Assembly: GCA_001898255.1 (NCBI GenBank)
Contig: MKTK01000013.1
Coordinates: forward strand, 6,724 to 70,723
DNA: 64,000 bases
Reading direction: 5' to 3'
DNA from: Chryseobacterium sp. 39-10
Lineage (GTDB): Bacteria > Bacteroidota > Bacteroidia > Flavobacteriales > Weeksellaceae
Position numbers and translations under genes: made by a program. The first letter of the stretch is position 1. Every line of letters starts with the position of its first letter. This document shows, piece by piece, positions 1 through 8,783 of this stretch. The notes under the pieces were generated by a model. The model made no database searches. It was not told the origin of the DNA and was given only the letters and a program-made list of their open reading frames with translations.

Positions 1-1
1 A

Positions 2-730
2 GCGATGAAGCTACCGCTAAGACGCAAAGTGAAGAAACGCCTTCCCACCAGAGTAAAACAACCTTTAGAGGTGCCGAAGCACTTCACCCACACCTGGAGT
101 ATTGATTTTATGAGTGATGCACTCTCCAGCGGTAGAAAGTTCAGAAGCTTTAATGTTATTGATGATTTTAATCGTGAAGTTTTGCATATAGAAGCAGACT
201 ACAGTATCAAAAGTTCGCGCGGAGTATGGATTCTGAACCATTTGATTGGTCGTTATGGGAAGCACAAGAAAATACGCATGGAGAATGGTCCGGAGTTTAT
301 CGCTCATATCGCAGAAGTATGGATTATGGTCAATGATATACAGTTTGCCTTCATAGAGCCAGGGAAACCTACGCAGAACGCTTACATAGAAAGATTCAAC
401 AATACTTACCGGCGAAACATTTTGGATGCCTATCTGTTTGACCATTTAGAAGAAGTAAGCGAAGTTACCAACGAATGGGTACACGACTACAACCATCATA
501 GACCACATGATGCTTTAGGAGGATTATCGCCCGTGATGTGGAAAAGTGGACAGCAAGCCACCAAATTACCCCTCGCTGTTCCTGACCACTTTTCCACTTT
601 AAATGACAACAACAATAACAATTTATCCAAAAAAATTCTACTTTTGAAGCGTACTGAAAATGGGGAGCTTACAGTTGGAATTTTTTCCATATTTTATTCT
701 GAAACTAAAAACAAAAATTCCTATTTTTAA
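2..730 (+). CDS. IS3-family transposase OrfB, 5' end cut by window, probably inactive
   Basis: This is the integrase-core part of an IS3-family OrfB. The frame is open to the window edge, so the N-terminal helix-turn-helix part lies outside. Counting from the methionine at position 5, the catalytic acids are expected at D34 (WSIDF), at residue 93 and at E129 (AYIERF). Residue 93 reads Glu in RMENGPEF, where the family has Asp (DNGPEF); the D(35)E spacing is kept. The protein carries a tail of about 55 residues, including an asparagine run, beyond the usual LSPVMW end. A terminal inverted repeat follows at 764-789. The family is certain from the motifs. Inactivity is inferred from the Asp-to-Glu change. 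Confidence 0.88.
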   Translation, partial: AMKLPLRRKVKKRLPTRVKQPLEVPKHFTHTWSIDFMSDALSSGRKFRSFNVIDDFNREVLHIEADYSIKSSRGVWILNHLIGRYGKHKKIRMENGPEFIAHIAEVWIMVNDIQFAFIEPGKPTQNAYIERFNNTYRRNILDAYLFDHLEEVSEVTNEWVHDYNHHRPHDALGGLSPVMWKSGQQATKLPLAVPDHFSTLNDNNNNNLSKKILLLKRTENGELTVGIFSIFYSETKNKNSYF

Positions 731-763
731 TTAGTGAAACGAAACCTAAATATTAAACAAAAA

Positions 764-789
764 GAGTCAACCTGTTTTAGGATAAGACA
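764..789 (+). repeat. Right terminal inverted repeat of the IS3-family element
   Basis: The stretch runs from GAGTCAACC to GATAAGACA. Read on the minus strand it starts TGTCTTATCC, so the element would end in the CA dinucleotide expected of IS3 ends. It sits 34 bp after the OrfB stop. The matching left end is outside the window, so the pairing and the target duplication cannot be confirmed. Confidence 0.6.
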
Positions 790-822
790 AAAACTACGCT
801 TTTTTTTTCAAAAAAATATGCT

Positions 823-2061
823 ATGAAATACAAATTTACTATCTTATTATTTTATTCGTTTACATTTTCATGTTTGGCACAATGGAAAGAAGTAAATCAC
901 GGAATAGAAATTTCACAATTTAATGATGTTAAAGCAATTACATCTGAAATTGCAATAGTAATTGGCTCAAACGGAACAATAGTCAAAACGAATGATGGTG
1001 GTGAAACTTGGCAATTAAAAACTTCAGGAATTAATTATGACTTAAAAAGACTTGAATTTCCAACAGCAAATGTGGGATATATAATTGGAGGGAATAACAT
1101 TCTTTTAAAAACAAATGACGGTGGTGAAACATGGAAAAGTCTTACAACAAATCATTCATCTGGATTTTACGATATATCTTGTGTGAACGAAAATTTAATT
1201 TTCATTTCTACAAATAATGGTGTTATTAAAAGCGAAGATGGAGGAGAAAGTTGGATTGAATTAAGCCCAAGTCCTTTTTATGAAAATATAAAATTCATTA
1301 ATGATAATATAGGTTTTGTTAGTCGTTCATCAACTTGGATGAATTATGAATTTGAAAATGATTTAGCAAAAACAATTGATGGTGGCCAGACTTGGCAAGA
1401 AATAAAAGCAACTTCTCCATTCGGTTTCTCAAACGAAAATATTGGTTTCTTTTATTTTAATGGACTTTATAAAACCATGAATGAAGGAAATCAATTCGAT
1501 TTAGTTTCATCTCTGTCTTATCCTGCTTTATCAGATATAATGATTTTGAATGAAAATACAATTTGGGGTATTTTTTACTGGCAAACATTAGATTATGCAA
1601 ACCCTGTCCGTGGAATATTAAAAGCAACAGCTAATGGAGAATATACAAGCTATATGTTTCCTCATAAAGAACATGGATACAATTTGAAAAAAATACATTT
1701 TGCAAATGAGAACACAGGTTATATTGTTGGCAGTAAATGGGATGGTACAAAAATAAAGGGATTAATATGGAAGAACACCAATGGTCTCAACCAATCTATG
1801 AAGACAAAAGAAGAGAATTTATTCCAATTTAAAATTTATCCAAATCCCACAAATAAGGAAATCAACATTTCACTACAAAGATTGATGAATCAAACTTTTG
1901 ATATTACCCTTAACGATATGACTGGAAAACAAGTTTATTCCAAAAAATTATTAAATACACCAAATGTTAAAATACTAATATCAGAATTTTCAAAAGGAAC
2001 ATATATTCTCACAATAAAAATGGGTCAAGAGAAATATTCTCAAAAAGTCATAATAAATTAA
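823..2061 (+). CDS. Secreted BNR/YCF48-like repeat protein with T9SS sorting domain
   Basis: A 412-residue exported protein. Residues 1-19 form a signal peptide ending CLAQ. Residues about 30-330 hold at least four Asp-box repeats of the type NDGGETW (TNDGGETW twice, SEDGGESW, TIDGGQTW), the signature of BNR/YCF48-like beta-propellers. The last 75 residues (from KIYPNPT to QKVIIN) match the type A C-terminal sorting domain that directs cargo through the type IX secretion system to the cell surface. The gene is visibly more AT-rich than the rest of the window and lies between IS fragments, which suggests recent acquisition. The target of the propeller is unknown. Confidence 0.85.
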   Translation: MKYKFTILLFYSFTFSCLAQWKEVNHGIEISQFNDVKAITSEIAIVIGSNGTIVKTNDGGETWQLKTSGINYDLKRLEFPTANVGYIIGGNNILLKTNDGGETWKSLTTNHSSGFYDISCVNENLIFISTNNGVIKSEDGGESWIELSPSPFYENIKFINDNIGFVSRSSTWMNYEFENDLAKTIDGGQTWQEIKATSPFGFSNENIGFFYFNGLYKTMNEGNQFDLVSSLSYPALSDIMILNENTIWGIFYWQTLDYANPVRGILKATANGEYTSYMFPHKEHGYNLKKIHFANENTGYIVGSKWDGTKIKGLIWKNTNGLNQSMKTKEENLFQFKIYPNPTNKEINISLQRLMNQTFDITLNDMTGKQVYSKKLLNTPNVKILISEFSKGTYILTIKMGQEKYSQKVIIN

Positions 2062-2305
2062 AAAAAAAATTGCCTAACATAGAACTATGGCAACCACCAA
2101 ATTTTCTATGCAGAATAAGCGAAAAATTTTCACAATACGGTTTCTTGGATTTCAGGATTCCGAACGATTGTTTGAGCAGCTTATTACAATCCGCCATTAT
2201 TGCTACTTTTCCGCTCTTGCCTTTGCCCGTAAACCGCTCTTGCAAAGATTTGTATGTAAACTCCCCGAAAACAATACCTTTAATAAATATAAAATGGAAA
2301 TAACT
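2048..2305 (-). pseudogene. IS110-family transposase C-terminal remnant
   Basis: Reading from 2305 down, the open stretch contains KGKSGKVAIMADCNKLLKQ followed by KSKKPYCENF. This resembles the conserved C-terminal part of IS110/IS116/IS902 transposases (the GK-x-KVALxAxxxKLL region and the short tail after it). A stop at about 2306 cuts the frame upstream, and no N-terminal RuvC-like DEDD domain is present. The remnant overlaps the end of the T9SS cargo gene by 14 bp. The call rests on motif memory only; a profile search would settle it. Confidence 0.6.
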
Positions 2306-2423
2306 TTAAAACGTAATAAATATTATAAAAAAGAGCACATTCAGTTCTAAGCAGATAGAGCAGAAGTTTTGAAGGAGTTTTTCGGGTGGATGCAGCGCTA
2401 ATAAACTGGCCAGAAAGAACAGG

Positions 2424-2583
2424 ATGAGTCCAGCAACACTTTACACGTGGCGACAGAATGGACGTCACCGAACTTAAGCGGCTGTGTTAAAGAACTTGAA
2501 GAAGAAAATGAAATGCTTAAACGCATCTATACCAATCTTGCAATGGAACCAGACGTTGCCAAATACATCGTCGAAAAAGCAAA
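2424..2583 (+). pseudogene. Decayed IS3-family OrfA with two frameshifts
   Basis: Three pieces of an OrfA can be read in three successive frames: SPATLYTWRQ from 2424, MDVTELKRLC from 2458, and KELEEENEMLKRIYTNLAME from about 2489. Together they reproduce the end of the helix-turn-helix and the leucine-zipper part of IS3 OrfA, which normally reads xTYYxWRxKYGGMxxxxLKRLKELEEENxxLKxxYAxLxL. Two frameshifts and an early stop make it a dead copy. No OrfB follows; the remnant ends against the tRNA-Phe terminator. It may come from the same element family as the OrfB at the left window edge. Confidence 0.7.
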
Positions 2584-2611
2584 AGGACTTCACATCTTTG
2601 TGAAGTCCTTA
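2581..2611 (-). terminator. Rho-independent terminator after tRNA-Phe
   Basis: A perfect 11-bp inverted repeat (AAGGACTTCAC at 2583-2593 with GTGAAGTCCTT at 2600-2610) has a six-base loop. On the minus strand it lies directly downstream of tRNA-Phe and runs into a short T tract. Confidence 0.8.
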
Positions 2612-2620
2612 TTTTACTCG

Positions 2621-2693
<73 letters not shown>

Positions 2694-2714
2694 TTGTTTG
2701 GTAATTGAGTGGTG

Positions 2715-2746
2715 CAAAAATAGGAACTTTATTGCGGTCTCACAAA
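2715..2746 (-). promoter_or_regulatory. Promoter of tRNA-Phe
   Basis: The minus strand shows TTTG (2746-2743), a 20-bp spacer, and TATTTTTG (2722-2715). This is a full match to the Bacteroidota -33 TTTG / -7 TAnnTTTG promoter. It ends 21 bp before the tRNA. Confidence 0.75.
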
Positions 2747-2865
2747 CTTTTCTGATCTTTTTCTTTTAAAAATAATCAAAACTCAAAAAACACATTGATT
2801 TTCAGTTGAATTAATTTCGACCTTTGACAGTGTATTTTCAAAAACGATGACAAAATACCGTCTTT

Positions 2866-4686
2866 TTATTCTTCTTCTTCCTTTCTCATCTGTTCACTCA
2901 TTTCTTCCAGCACTGGTTTTATGGTACTTTCGGGGAGCTCACTGATGCGGATGTACATCAATCCGTCAATAGCATCATTAAAATTAGGATCTACGTTAAA
3001 GGATATCACTTTTGCATTTTGCTTGATGTATTTCTTGATCAGTACCGGCAAACGCATCTCGGGCTCCAAATCATCAATAATTTTATCAAGTTTATTTAAA
3101 TCAGATTCTACCTGATCGAAGAAAAGATTTTTGTCGCGGTCTTTTAATTTGATTTTGAATTCATTTTTGGGATGAATGTATTGAGCCACCGCAGAATCGT
3201 AATAATTAGAACGCATAAACTCAATCATCAAAGATTTAGAAAACTCCGAAAACTTGTTCGAAATACTTACACCTCCCATAAGAAATTTGTGCCCGGGATT
3301 CCTTAAGCAAACATGCACGATACCACGCCACAAAAGAAAAAGAGGCAGTGGCTTCTGCTGATATTCGGTTGATATGTAAGCGCGACCCATCTCAATCACC
3401 TTCCTAAAAAACGGCCTCAATTCAGGATCAAATTCAAAGAGCGAACTGGTATAAAACCCTTCTATACCGTATTTTTTCATCACTTCTGCACCTAAAGCCA
3501 TGCGGTATGCACCTACCAGTTTTTTTCCATTGTTGTCCCATAAAAACAAATGATGGTAATGCTGGTCATATTCGTCCAAATCAAACGGAAGGTTGCTGCC
3601 TTCACCAATCTTTCGAAAGGTCAATTCGCGCTGTCTACCGATTTCTCGCATAATGGAAGGCATCTCGCCGTAGGAGGCAAAAAAAACTTCATAATTGGCG
3701 TTTCTAAACAGCATCTTGTCCGCCTTATACAAGTTTTCAATATCTTGCAAAATATCTTCCTGTGGTGTTTCATCGATGATGTTCTGCACCACATTTCCCT
3801 CTTTTGCCAGCGGAAAATTAATCTTAAGGTTGGGAAGGTTGAGCCGTTCTGCCAAACTCTTCCGCTTTTCATAATACGATTTCAGCATATACACCCGATT
3901 CTGCAACATTTCGCCCAACTCTTCTGTATCGTATTCTTCCATTACCTTTACTGCGATTGGTTTACCAATTCTTATTCGGATGGGCTTTTCCCTTTTATTC
4001 ATCATCTCTGAAGGCAACAGCAAGGTTTGCAAATCTGGATGAACCTTGGCCAACTGATAAAACATCCTGCTGTTCTTGGCATGAAAGTACATCGGAATCA
4101 CTGGAACTTTTGCCATCTTAATGAGTTTCAGCGCAGCATTTTCCCATTTTTTATCCAGTATTTCACCAAACTCGTTGTTCTTGTTCGACACCTCTCCTGC
4201 CGGAAAAATCCCAACGCAACCGCCACTCTGAAGGTGCTTCAGGGTTTCTCGCATGCCTGTGGCGCTGTTTCGTACTTCTTTTCGATTCTCAAAGGGGTTT
4301 ACCGAAATTACGTAGGGCTGCATCGGTACTATTTTTTCCAAAAGGAAATTACCCATGATTTTGAAATCAGGTCGAATTTCCGAGAAAATCTTCGCCATCA
4401 AAATACCGTCTATGGCACCCAATGGATGATTGGATACCACAATAAATGGCCCGGTTTTGGGAATCTTGGCCAAATCCTCTTCAAATACAATGTATTTCAA
4501 ATCTCTTTCGCGTACAAAGGAATCAAAGAATGCTTTTCCTGATTTATCCTTTAATACATCGTATAGTTTATTAACTTCGTTGATCTTGGTTAATCCCATA
4601 ATGGCAGAAGCAACGGGCCCCTTCAGTATCCCGATCTTATTTAAACCGGCTGCCATAATCAGATCATTTTTAGAAATAAGACTCAT
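2866..4686 (-). CDS. olsF: Bifunctional OlsF-type aminolipid acyltransferase
   Basis: A 606-residue fusion of two acyltransferase domains. The N-terminal half is a PlsC/LPLAT-type O-acyltransferase with NHPLGAID at 86-93 (the HX5D-like motif H87/D93) and FPAGEVS around 160. The C-terminal half, from about residue 330, is a GNAT-like N-acyltransferase of the OlsB/hemolysin type. Known OlsF proteins of Flavobacteria and Serratia make ornithine or related amino-acid lipids by N- and then O-acylation; Bacteroides splits the same functions into two glycine-lipid proteins. Which amino acid is used here cannot be read from the sequence. The start lies 6 bp after the aspartate kinase stop, so the two are probably co-transcribed. 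Confidence 0.82.
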   Translation of the reverse strand: MSLISKNDLIMAAGLNKIGILKGPVASAIMGLTKINEVNKLYDVLKDKSGKAFFDSFVRERDLKYIVFEEDLAKIPKTGPFIVVSNHPLGAIDGILMAKIFSEIRPDFKIMGNFLLEKIVPMQPYVISVNPFENRKEVRNSATGMRETLKHLQSGGCVGIFPAGEVSNKNNEFGEILDKKWENAALKLIKMAKVPVIPMYFHAKNSRMFYQLAKVHPDLQTLLLPSEMMNKREKPIRIRIGKPIAVKVMEEYDTEELGEMLQNRVYMLKSYYEKRKSLAERLNLPNLKINFPLAKEGNVVQNIIDETPQEDILQDIENLYKADKMLFRNANYEVFFASYGEMPSIMREIGRQRELTFRKIGEGSNLPFDLDEYDQHYHHLFLWDNNGKKLVGAYRMALGAEVMKKYGIEGFYTSSLFEFDPELRPFFRKVIEMGRAYISTEYQQKPLPLFLLWRGIVHVCLRNPGHKFLMGGVSISNKFSEFSKSLMIEFMRSNYYDSAVAQYIHPKNEFKIKLKDRDKNLFFDQVESDLNKLDKIIDDLEPEMRLPVLIKKYIKQNAKVISFNVDPNFNDAIDGLMYIRISELPESTIKPVLEEMSEQMRKEEEE

Positions 4687-4692
4687 TGATGA

Positions 4693-5931
4693 TCAGTTTG
4701 TAACCACTTGAACCGTTCTGTTTGAACTTTGTTCCAAGAGGATATTTTTGTTTTTGTATATTTTATTACTGCCGTCTAAGTTAGCATTTCTCACCGTATA
4801 AAGCGAAACGTCTTTAAAAAGTTCGGTTTTAAACTCCAACTGCAGCTCATCAATGAACTGATCTATTGCACCGTATTTATCCTCCAAGCATAATTCCAGC
4901 GAGATCGCCGTGTTCTGCATCAGTGAAATTTTGATTTTGTACTTCGCCATCATGGCAAAAATTTGGCTCAAATGTTCTTCGGCAATGAAAGAAAAGTCCC
5001 GGGTCGATATCCGTACATAAAGTTGGTTCTCTTTCAAAATATACGATTCATGTTTGGGTAGATGGGCGGAACCATCAATCTTAGTTCCCGGTTTTTCGGG
5101 CTCTAAAAAAGATTTTACGTAGAATGGGATATTCTTCTGCTTCAACGGCTGAAGTGTTTTCGGGTGAATAACCGATGCCCCATAATAGGCCATCTCGATC
5201 GCTTCTTCATACGAAATTTCAGTAAGCAGCGTTACATGATCAAATTTCCTGGGATCCCCCGTCATTACGCCCGGAACATCTTTCCATATCGTCATGGCTT
5301 CAGCATTCATGCAAAATGCAAAAATTGCCGCCGAATAATCCGATCCTTCACGACCCAATGTTACCGTAAAATTATTATCGTCAGAACCAATGAAACCCTG
5401 CGTTACATAGGAGTTTTTCACGTCAAGGGTTTTGATTTTACGCTCCGTTTCTTCCCAATTCACATTTCCTTCTCGGTAACTGTAGTCGGTTTTAATATAA
5501 TCCCGCGCATCAATCCACCGGTTGGAAAATTGAATATCGTTCAGGTATTCACTTAAGATTTTAGAAGAAATCATTTCGCCGCAACTCACCACCTGATCAT
5601 ATACAAAGTTATAATTGGGAGATTTATTTCGTCGAAGAAAAGATTCTATATCATCAAAAAAAATCGATATTTCTGAAAAAACAGGATGCTTTTCGGGGAA
5701 AAGACCGTTGGATATTTCTAAATGATCCAGCTTCACTTTCTGAATTTCATCTTCGAAATTGCCTTTATCAAAATACACCTTCACCACCTTTTCAAGTGCA
5801 TTGGTCGTTTTTCCCATGGCAGAAACTACGATGAGGCATTGCTCGAATCCCTGCAAACCCAAAACACGGGCTACATTTTTTACACTCTCGGCATCTTTTA
5901 CTGACGCCCCTCCAAACTTAAAAATTTTCAT
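4693..5931 (-). CDS. lysC: Aspartate kinase
   Basis: Phosphorylates aspartate at the head of lysine, threonine, methionine and diaminopimelate synthesis. The 412-residue protein starts with the signature KFGGAS (5-10), has TLGREGSDYS at 191-200 and WKDVPGVMTGDPR at 216-228 in the kinase fold, and a C-terminal ACT-like regulatory part. It lacks the homoserine dehydrogenase domain of bifunctional ThrA-type enzymes. The start is four bases after an imperfect -7 box (TTTATTTG, minus strand, ending at 5936), so the message may be nearly leaderless. The gene is followed closely by olsF. Confidence 0.93.
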   Translation of the reverse strand: MKIFKFGGASVKDAESVKNVARVLGLQGFEQCLIVVSAMGKTTNALEKVVKVYFDKGNFEDEIQKVKLDHLEISNGLFPEKHPVFSEISIFFDDIESFLRRNKSPNYNFVYDQVVSCGEMISSKILSEYLNDIQFSNRWIDARDYIKTDYSYREGNVNWEETERKIKTLDVKNSYVTQGFIGSDDNNFTVTLGREGSDYSAAIFAFCMNAEAMTIWKDVPGVMTGDPRKFDHVTLLTEISYEEAIEMAYYGASVIHPKTLQPLKQKNIPFYVKSFLEPEKPGTKIDGSAHLPKHESYILKENQLYVRISTRDFSFIAEEHLSQIFAMMAKYKIKISLMQNTAISLELCLEDKYGAIDQFIDELQLEFKTELFKDVSLYTVRNANLDGSNKIYKNKNILLEQSSNRTVQVVTN

Positions 5932-6149
5932 TAAGCAAATAAATATCGATTGATTATAGATGATAAAGTGGTGAAATGGTTTTTTTCAGCCATCAAAAAT
6001 AAAAATAAGCAGTCAAAAAAAAAAGTGTAGCCCAAAATTTTGAGAAAGAAATCCTTTGCGGCTTTGTTTGTTTTCCACCATTATTTCGTCCATCTCCTCC
6101 TCAGCTCACAATTTTAGACAAAACGATAGTTTAAATACTAAAAATAACC

Positions 6150-6157
6150 TATATTTG
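6150..6157 (+). promoter_or_regulatory. -7 element of secG
   Basis: TATATTTG matches TAnnTTTG and lies 23 bp before the secG start. No clear TTG -33 box is seen. Confidence 0.55.
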
Positions 6158-6180
6158 CAACCTAAATTTTAGAAAAAACA

Positions 6181-6531
6181 ATGAGTACAATATTTACATT
6201 ATTCATGGTTCTTATCATGATTGCGTGTGTGCTGCTGATTATCATTATTATGGCACAAAACCCAAAAGGAGGCGGTCTTTCCGGAACTTTTGGAGGCACG
6301 TCTTCAGCCCAGTTTGGGGTACAGCGTACCAACGATTTCATGGAAAAAGCAACATGGACATTGGGAGCAATTATCATCGCACTTATCCTTTTAAGTGTAA
6401 TTCTTACCGGTAAGCCCGTGCAGAATTTCCAAACAACACCCGCTAAGAAGGAAGCTCCGGCTCCGCAGACAGCGCCTGCAACCAACAATAAAACAACAGT
6501 TCCGGCTACTCCGGCACCAGCAGGTAAATAA
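6181..6531 (+). CDS. secG: Preprotein translocase subunit SecG
   Basis: A 116-residue inner-membrane subunit that assists SecYE in protein export. Two membrane helices (about 4-25 and 55-75) flank the conserved cytoplasmic loop with QNPKGGGLSGTFGG, the SecG hallmark. The tail after residue 80 is a Pro/Ala/Lys-rich low-complexity extension of about 35 residues, as is usual in Bacteroidota. The gene stands alone, with its own promoter and a terminator behind it. Confidence 0.95.
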   Translation: MSTIFTLFMVLIMIACVLLIIIIMAQNPKGGGLSGTFGGTSSAQFGVQRTNDFMEKATWTLGAIIIALILLSVILTGKPVQNFQTTPAKKEAPAPQTAPATNNKTTVPATPAPAGK

Positions 6532-6553
6532 TAATTAGTACGGCACTATATAC

Positions 6554-6586
6554 AATCGGTTTAGAAATCCTAAGCCGATTTTTTTG
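6554..6586 (+). terminator. Terminator after secG
   Basis: An imperfect stem (AATCGGTTTAG with TAAGCCGATT, one mismatch) is followed by a T run at 6579-6585. It lies between the convergent secG and the glycan operon and could serve both. Confidence 0.75.
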
Positions 6587-6606
6587 TTATGGTATTTAAA
6601 ATCTTA

Positions 6607-7629
6607 TTACTGTTGACGAAAACCCGACCAATAATCATCCTGATGCTGAACAAACAAGCAGTGTAACCAGCTTTCCAGCGACATTTTCTCCAAAACACTA
6701 TCGTCCAGTTTACGAAATGGCGTGCTGAAGAAATCAGCATCCAGCGTGATGTTTCCCCGATATAGCATCTGAATATTCTGTGCGCAGAAAAAAGGATAAT
6801 TTTGAACATCTGTATTGGTGGTCAGCAGTTTTTTCCCTGAGGCAAGCGCCTCAAAGGTTCGCATCGTTAATCCATGCTGAAAGGGTTTATTGATGTCAAG
6901 CACCGAAAAAGAGTCATCATAAATTGCTGCAATTTCGGAATGGTTGAGTTTTTTAAAACTCAGCTTTTTAAGGTTGAATTGTTGCAAATTTTTATCAAAT
7001 AGCTTTTTCAGCAGAAAAGCGATCCTTCCTGGTGCATAGTAATAAAAAAACGTGTTTAATTTTAAATTGTCTGCTAAATGCCGCACTTTTTCACCAATGA
7101 GATAACGGTCGGTATGCGCACTTCCTATGAAAACCAAATCATATTGCAGATGCTTTTTTTTCGGTATGCCGCTATATTCATCCAAAAAAAACAAGGGCCG
7201 AAAATGCAGCTGGTAGTTTTTCGCGTCAGCAGGTTCAAAAGTAAAATTCTTATCAAAATAAGGATACAGCTGTTTAAACTTTGGATATTCCGCAACCGCA
7301 TCATAAGAATAAAAAACTGTACAAATCGCTGGATGTTGCACTTTCAATGCCTCCAAAAAAAAATGGGGAATACTTTCGCCTTTAATCAAAAGAAAAAAAT
7401 CGTAATCTCGCCCCTCAGTTTGGGCAAGAATTTGCCGGTAATAGCGATTGATCCGCTTTTGATAAAGCGCACGATTGACACGGATAATTCCTTTTGACAG
7501 AACAGAATCCGATGGTCTCTCATTATAAAAATCCACTTCCGCACCCAACGTCTTCATTTTATCAATGATCGCTTTTTCGTAGCCGAAAAAATGAGCCGAA
7601 ATGAACAGTATTTTTTTGTTGGTAAGCAT
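6607..7629 (-). CDS. CgeB-like glycosyltransferase, putative
   Basis: A 340-residue GT-B-like protein resembling the CgeB/Glyco_trans_1_2 type seen in surface-polysaccharide loci. The C-terminal half contains a stretch with HGLTMRTFEALASGKKLLTTN, the sugar-nucleotide binding pattern (R..E..A.G) of this family. A longer reading from 7713 is possible, but the ATG at 7629 overlaps the stop of the upstream epimerase by one base (TAATG), which favours translational coupling and this start. No signal peptide or membrane helix is seen. The donor and acceptor are unknown. Confidence 0.72.
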   Translation of the reverse strand: MLTNKKILFISAHFFGYEKAIIDKMKTLGAEVDFYNERPSDSVLSKGIIRVNRALYQKRINRYYRQILAQTEGRDYDFFLLIKGESIPHFFLEALKVQHPAICTVFYSYDAVAEYPKFKQLYPYFDKNFTFEPADAKNYQLHFRPLFFLDEYSGIPKKKHLQYDLVFIGSAHTDRYLIGEKVRHLADNLKLNTFFYYYAPGRIAFLLKKLFDKNLQQFNLKKLSFKKLNHSEIAAIYDDSFSVLDINKPFQHGLTMRTFEALASGKKLLTTNTDVQNYPFFCAQNIQMLYRGNITLDADFFSTPFRKLDDSVLEKMSLESWLHCLFVQHQDDYWSGFRQQ

Positions 7630-8777
7630 TATGATTTCATAAAACCTTTGGCTTTCATTTCCTCCAGAGAACGGCTGAAATGATTGTCGCGCAACGGCTG
7701 TTGCAACACCCACTGCGTAAATTGGGCAATCCCCTGATCAAAAGTAACGGCTGGTGTAAAACCGAGTACTGATTTCATGACCGACAAGTCGGCAAAATTA
7801 TGCCGAATGTCACCTACTCGAAAGTCACCCGAAACATTCAGAAAAACATCTTTATTGTATTTTTGGATCAAAAGTTTGGCAACCGAAAATACCGTATTAG
7901 CCACGCCGGTTCCAACGTTAATAATCTTTTGATGCGCAGTTTCCATTTCTAAACTGCGTACAGTTGCTTCCACGGTGTCTTCAATATTGATAAAATCTCT
8001 TGTCGGCAAACCGTCTTCGAAAACATTGATGCTTTTACCAGCCAGTATTTGCGAAGAAAAAATAGATAAAATCCCTGTGTAAGGATTAACCAGCGACTGA
8101 CCAGCTCCATAAACGTTCTGATAGCGCAGGATCACAAAATTAATTCCTACGGAATCGCACACCAGTTGCACCATTTGTTCCTGCTGCAGTTTTGTGATGC
8201 CGTAAAAAGAAGTAGGATGCAACTTAGAATTTTCATCCGTGGGGAGTGGCTGCAATATTTCGCCTGCCGCGTCCGTCATTTCAAAAACTCCTTCCTTCAT
8301 CTTTCTGGGACTTCGCTGCTTGGGGAAAACGATCTCGGATCGTGAATTGCGGTACTTTCCTTCTCCATAAACCGCGCGGGAAGATGCCAAAATAAATTGG
8401 CGCACCGCGTTTTTATGATTAACCAGCACATCCAGTATCAAAGCGGTACCAGACGTATTGACCCTGCTGTACCGATCGATTTCATACATCGACTGACCAG
8501 TTCCTGTTTCTGCTGCCAGATGAATAATAGCATCCTGATTGGCGATGGCTTTTTCCACATCTTTTCTGTTGGTTACATCACCTTTTATAAACAGAACCTC
8601 CCCAACAATGCTTTGATAAAGCGGTGAATCTTGCTCAGGATTTTCGCCGTGAATTTGCGGTGAAAGATTATCGAGCACCGTTACCTCATAACCGCGAGTT
8701 TTCAGTTTCAAAGCCAGATGACTGCCAATGAAGCCGGCTCCACCGGTAATCAGTATATTTTTCAAGTCGTTGTTCAT
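7629..8777 (-). CDS. NAD-dependent sugar epimerase, dTDP-rhamnose 4-epimerase-like
   Basis: An extended short-chain dehydrogenase of 382 residues. The nucleotide-binding loop GGAGFIGSH is at 12-20 and the catalytic Tyr-x3-Lys is Y192/K196 (FYGITK), with SSRAVYGEG before it. The NLSPQIHG stretch after the first beta-alpha-beta unit is typical of the dTDP-L-rhamnose/UDP-glucose 4-epimerase branch. It probably makes a nucleotide sugar for the neighbouring glycosyltransferases. The exact substrate is inferred only loosely. The gene starts 6 bp after the GT2 stop. Confidence 0.82.
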   Translation of the reverse strand: MNNDLKNILITGGAGFIGSHLALKLKTRGYEVTVLDNLSPQIHGENPEQDSPLYQSIVGEVLFIKGDVTNRKDVEKAIANQDAIIHLAAETGTGQSMYEIDRYSRVNTSGTALILDVLVNHKNAVRQFILASSRAVYGEGKYRNSRSEIVFPKQRSPRKMKEGVFEMTDAAGEILQPLPTDENSKLHPTSFYGITKLQQEQMVQLVCDSVGINFVILRYQNVYGAGQSLVNPYTGILSIFSSQILAGKSINVFEDGLPTRDFINIEDTVEATVRSLEMETAHQKIINVGTGVANTVFSVAKLLIQKYNKDVFLNVSGDFRVGDIRHNFADLSVMKSVLGFTPAVTFDQGIAQFTQWVLQQPLRDNHFSRSLEEMKAKGFMKS

Positions 8778-8783
8778 CTTTAA

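Noticed and set aside
2070-2350. Plus-strand frames between the T9SS gene and the IS3 remnant
   Set aside because: They lie opposite the IS110-like remnant and show no family pattern. The minus-strand reading explains the region better.
5932-6149. Possible riboswitch ahead of aspartate kinase
   Set aside because: The 250-bp gap shows no lysine-riboswitch-like stems, and the likely promoter sits four bases before the start, leaving no leader.
7630-7713. Longer start for the CgeB-like glycosyltransferase
   Set aside because: The 28 extra residues lie wholly inside the epimerase gene. The TAATG overlap at 7629 is the more likely start.
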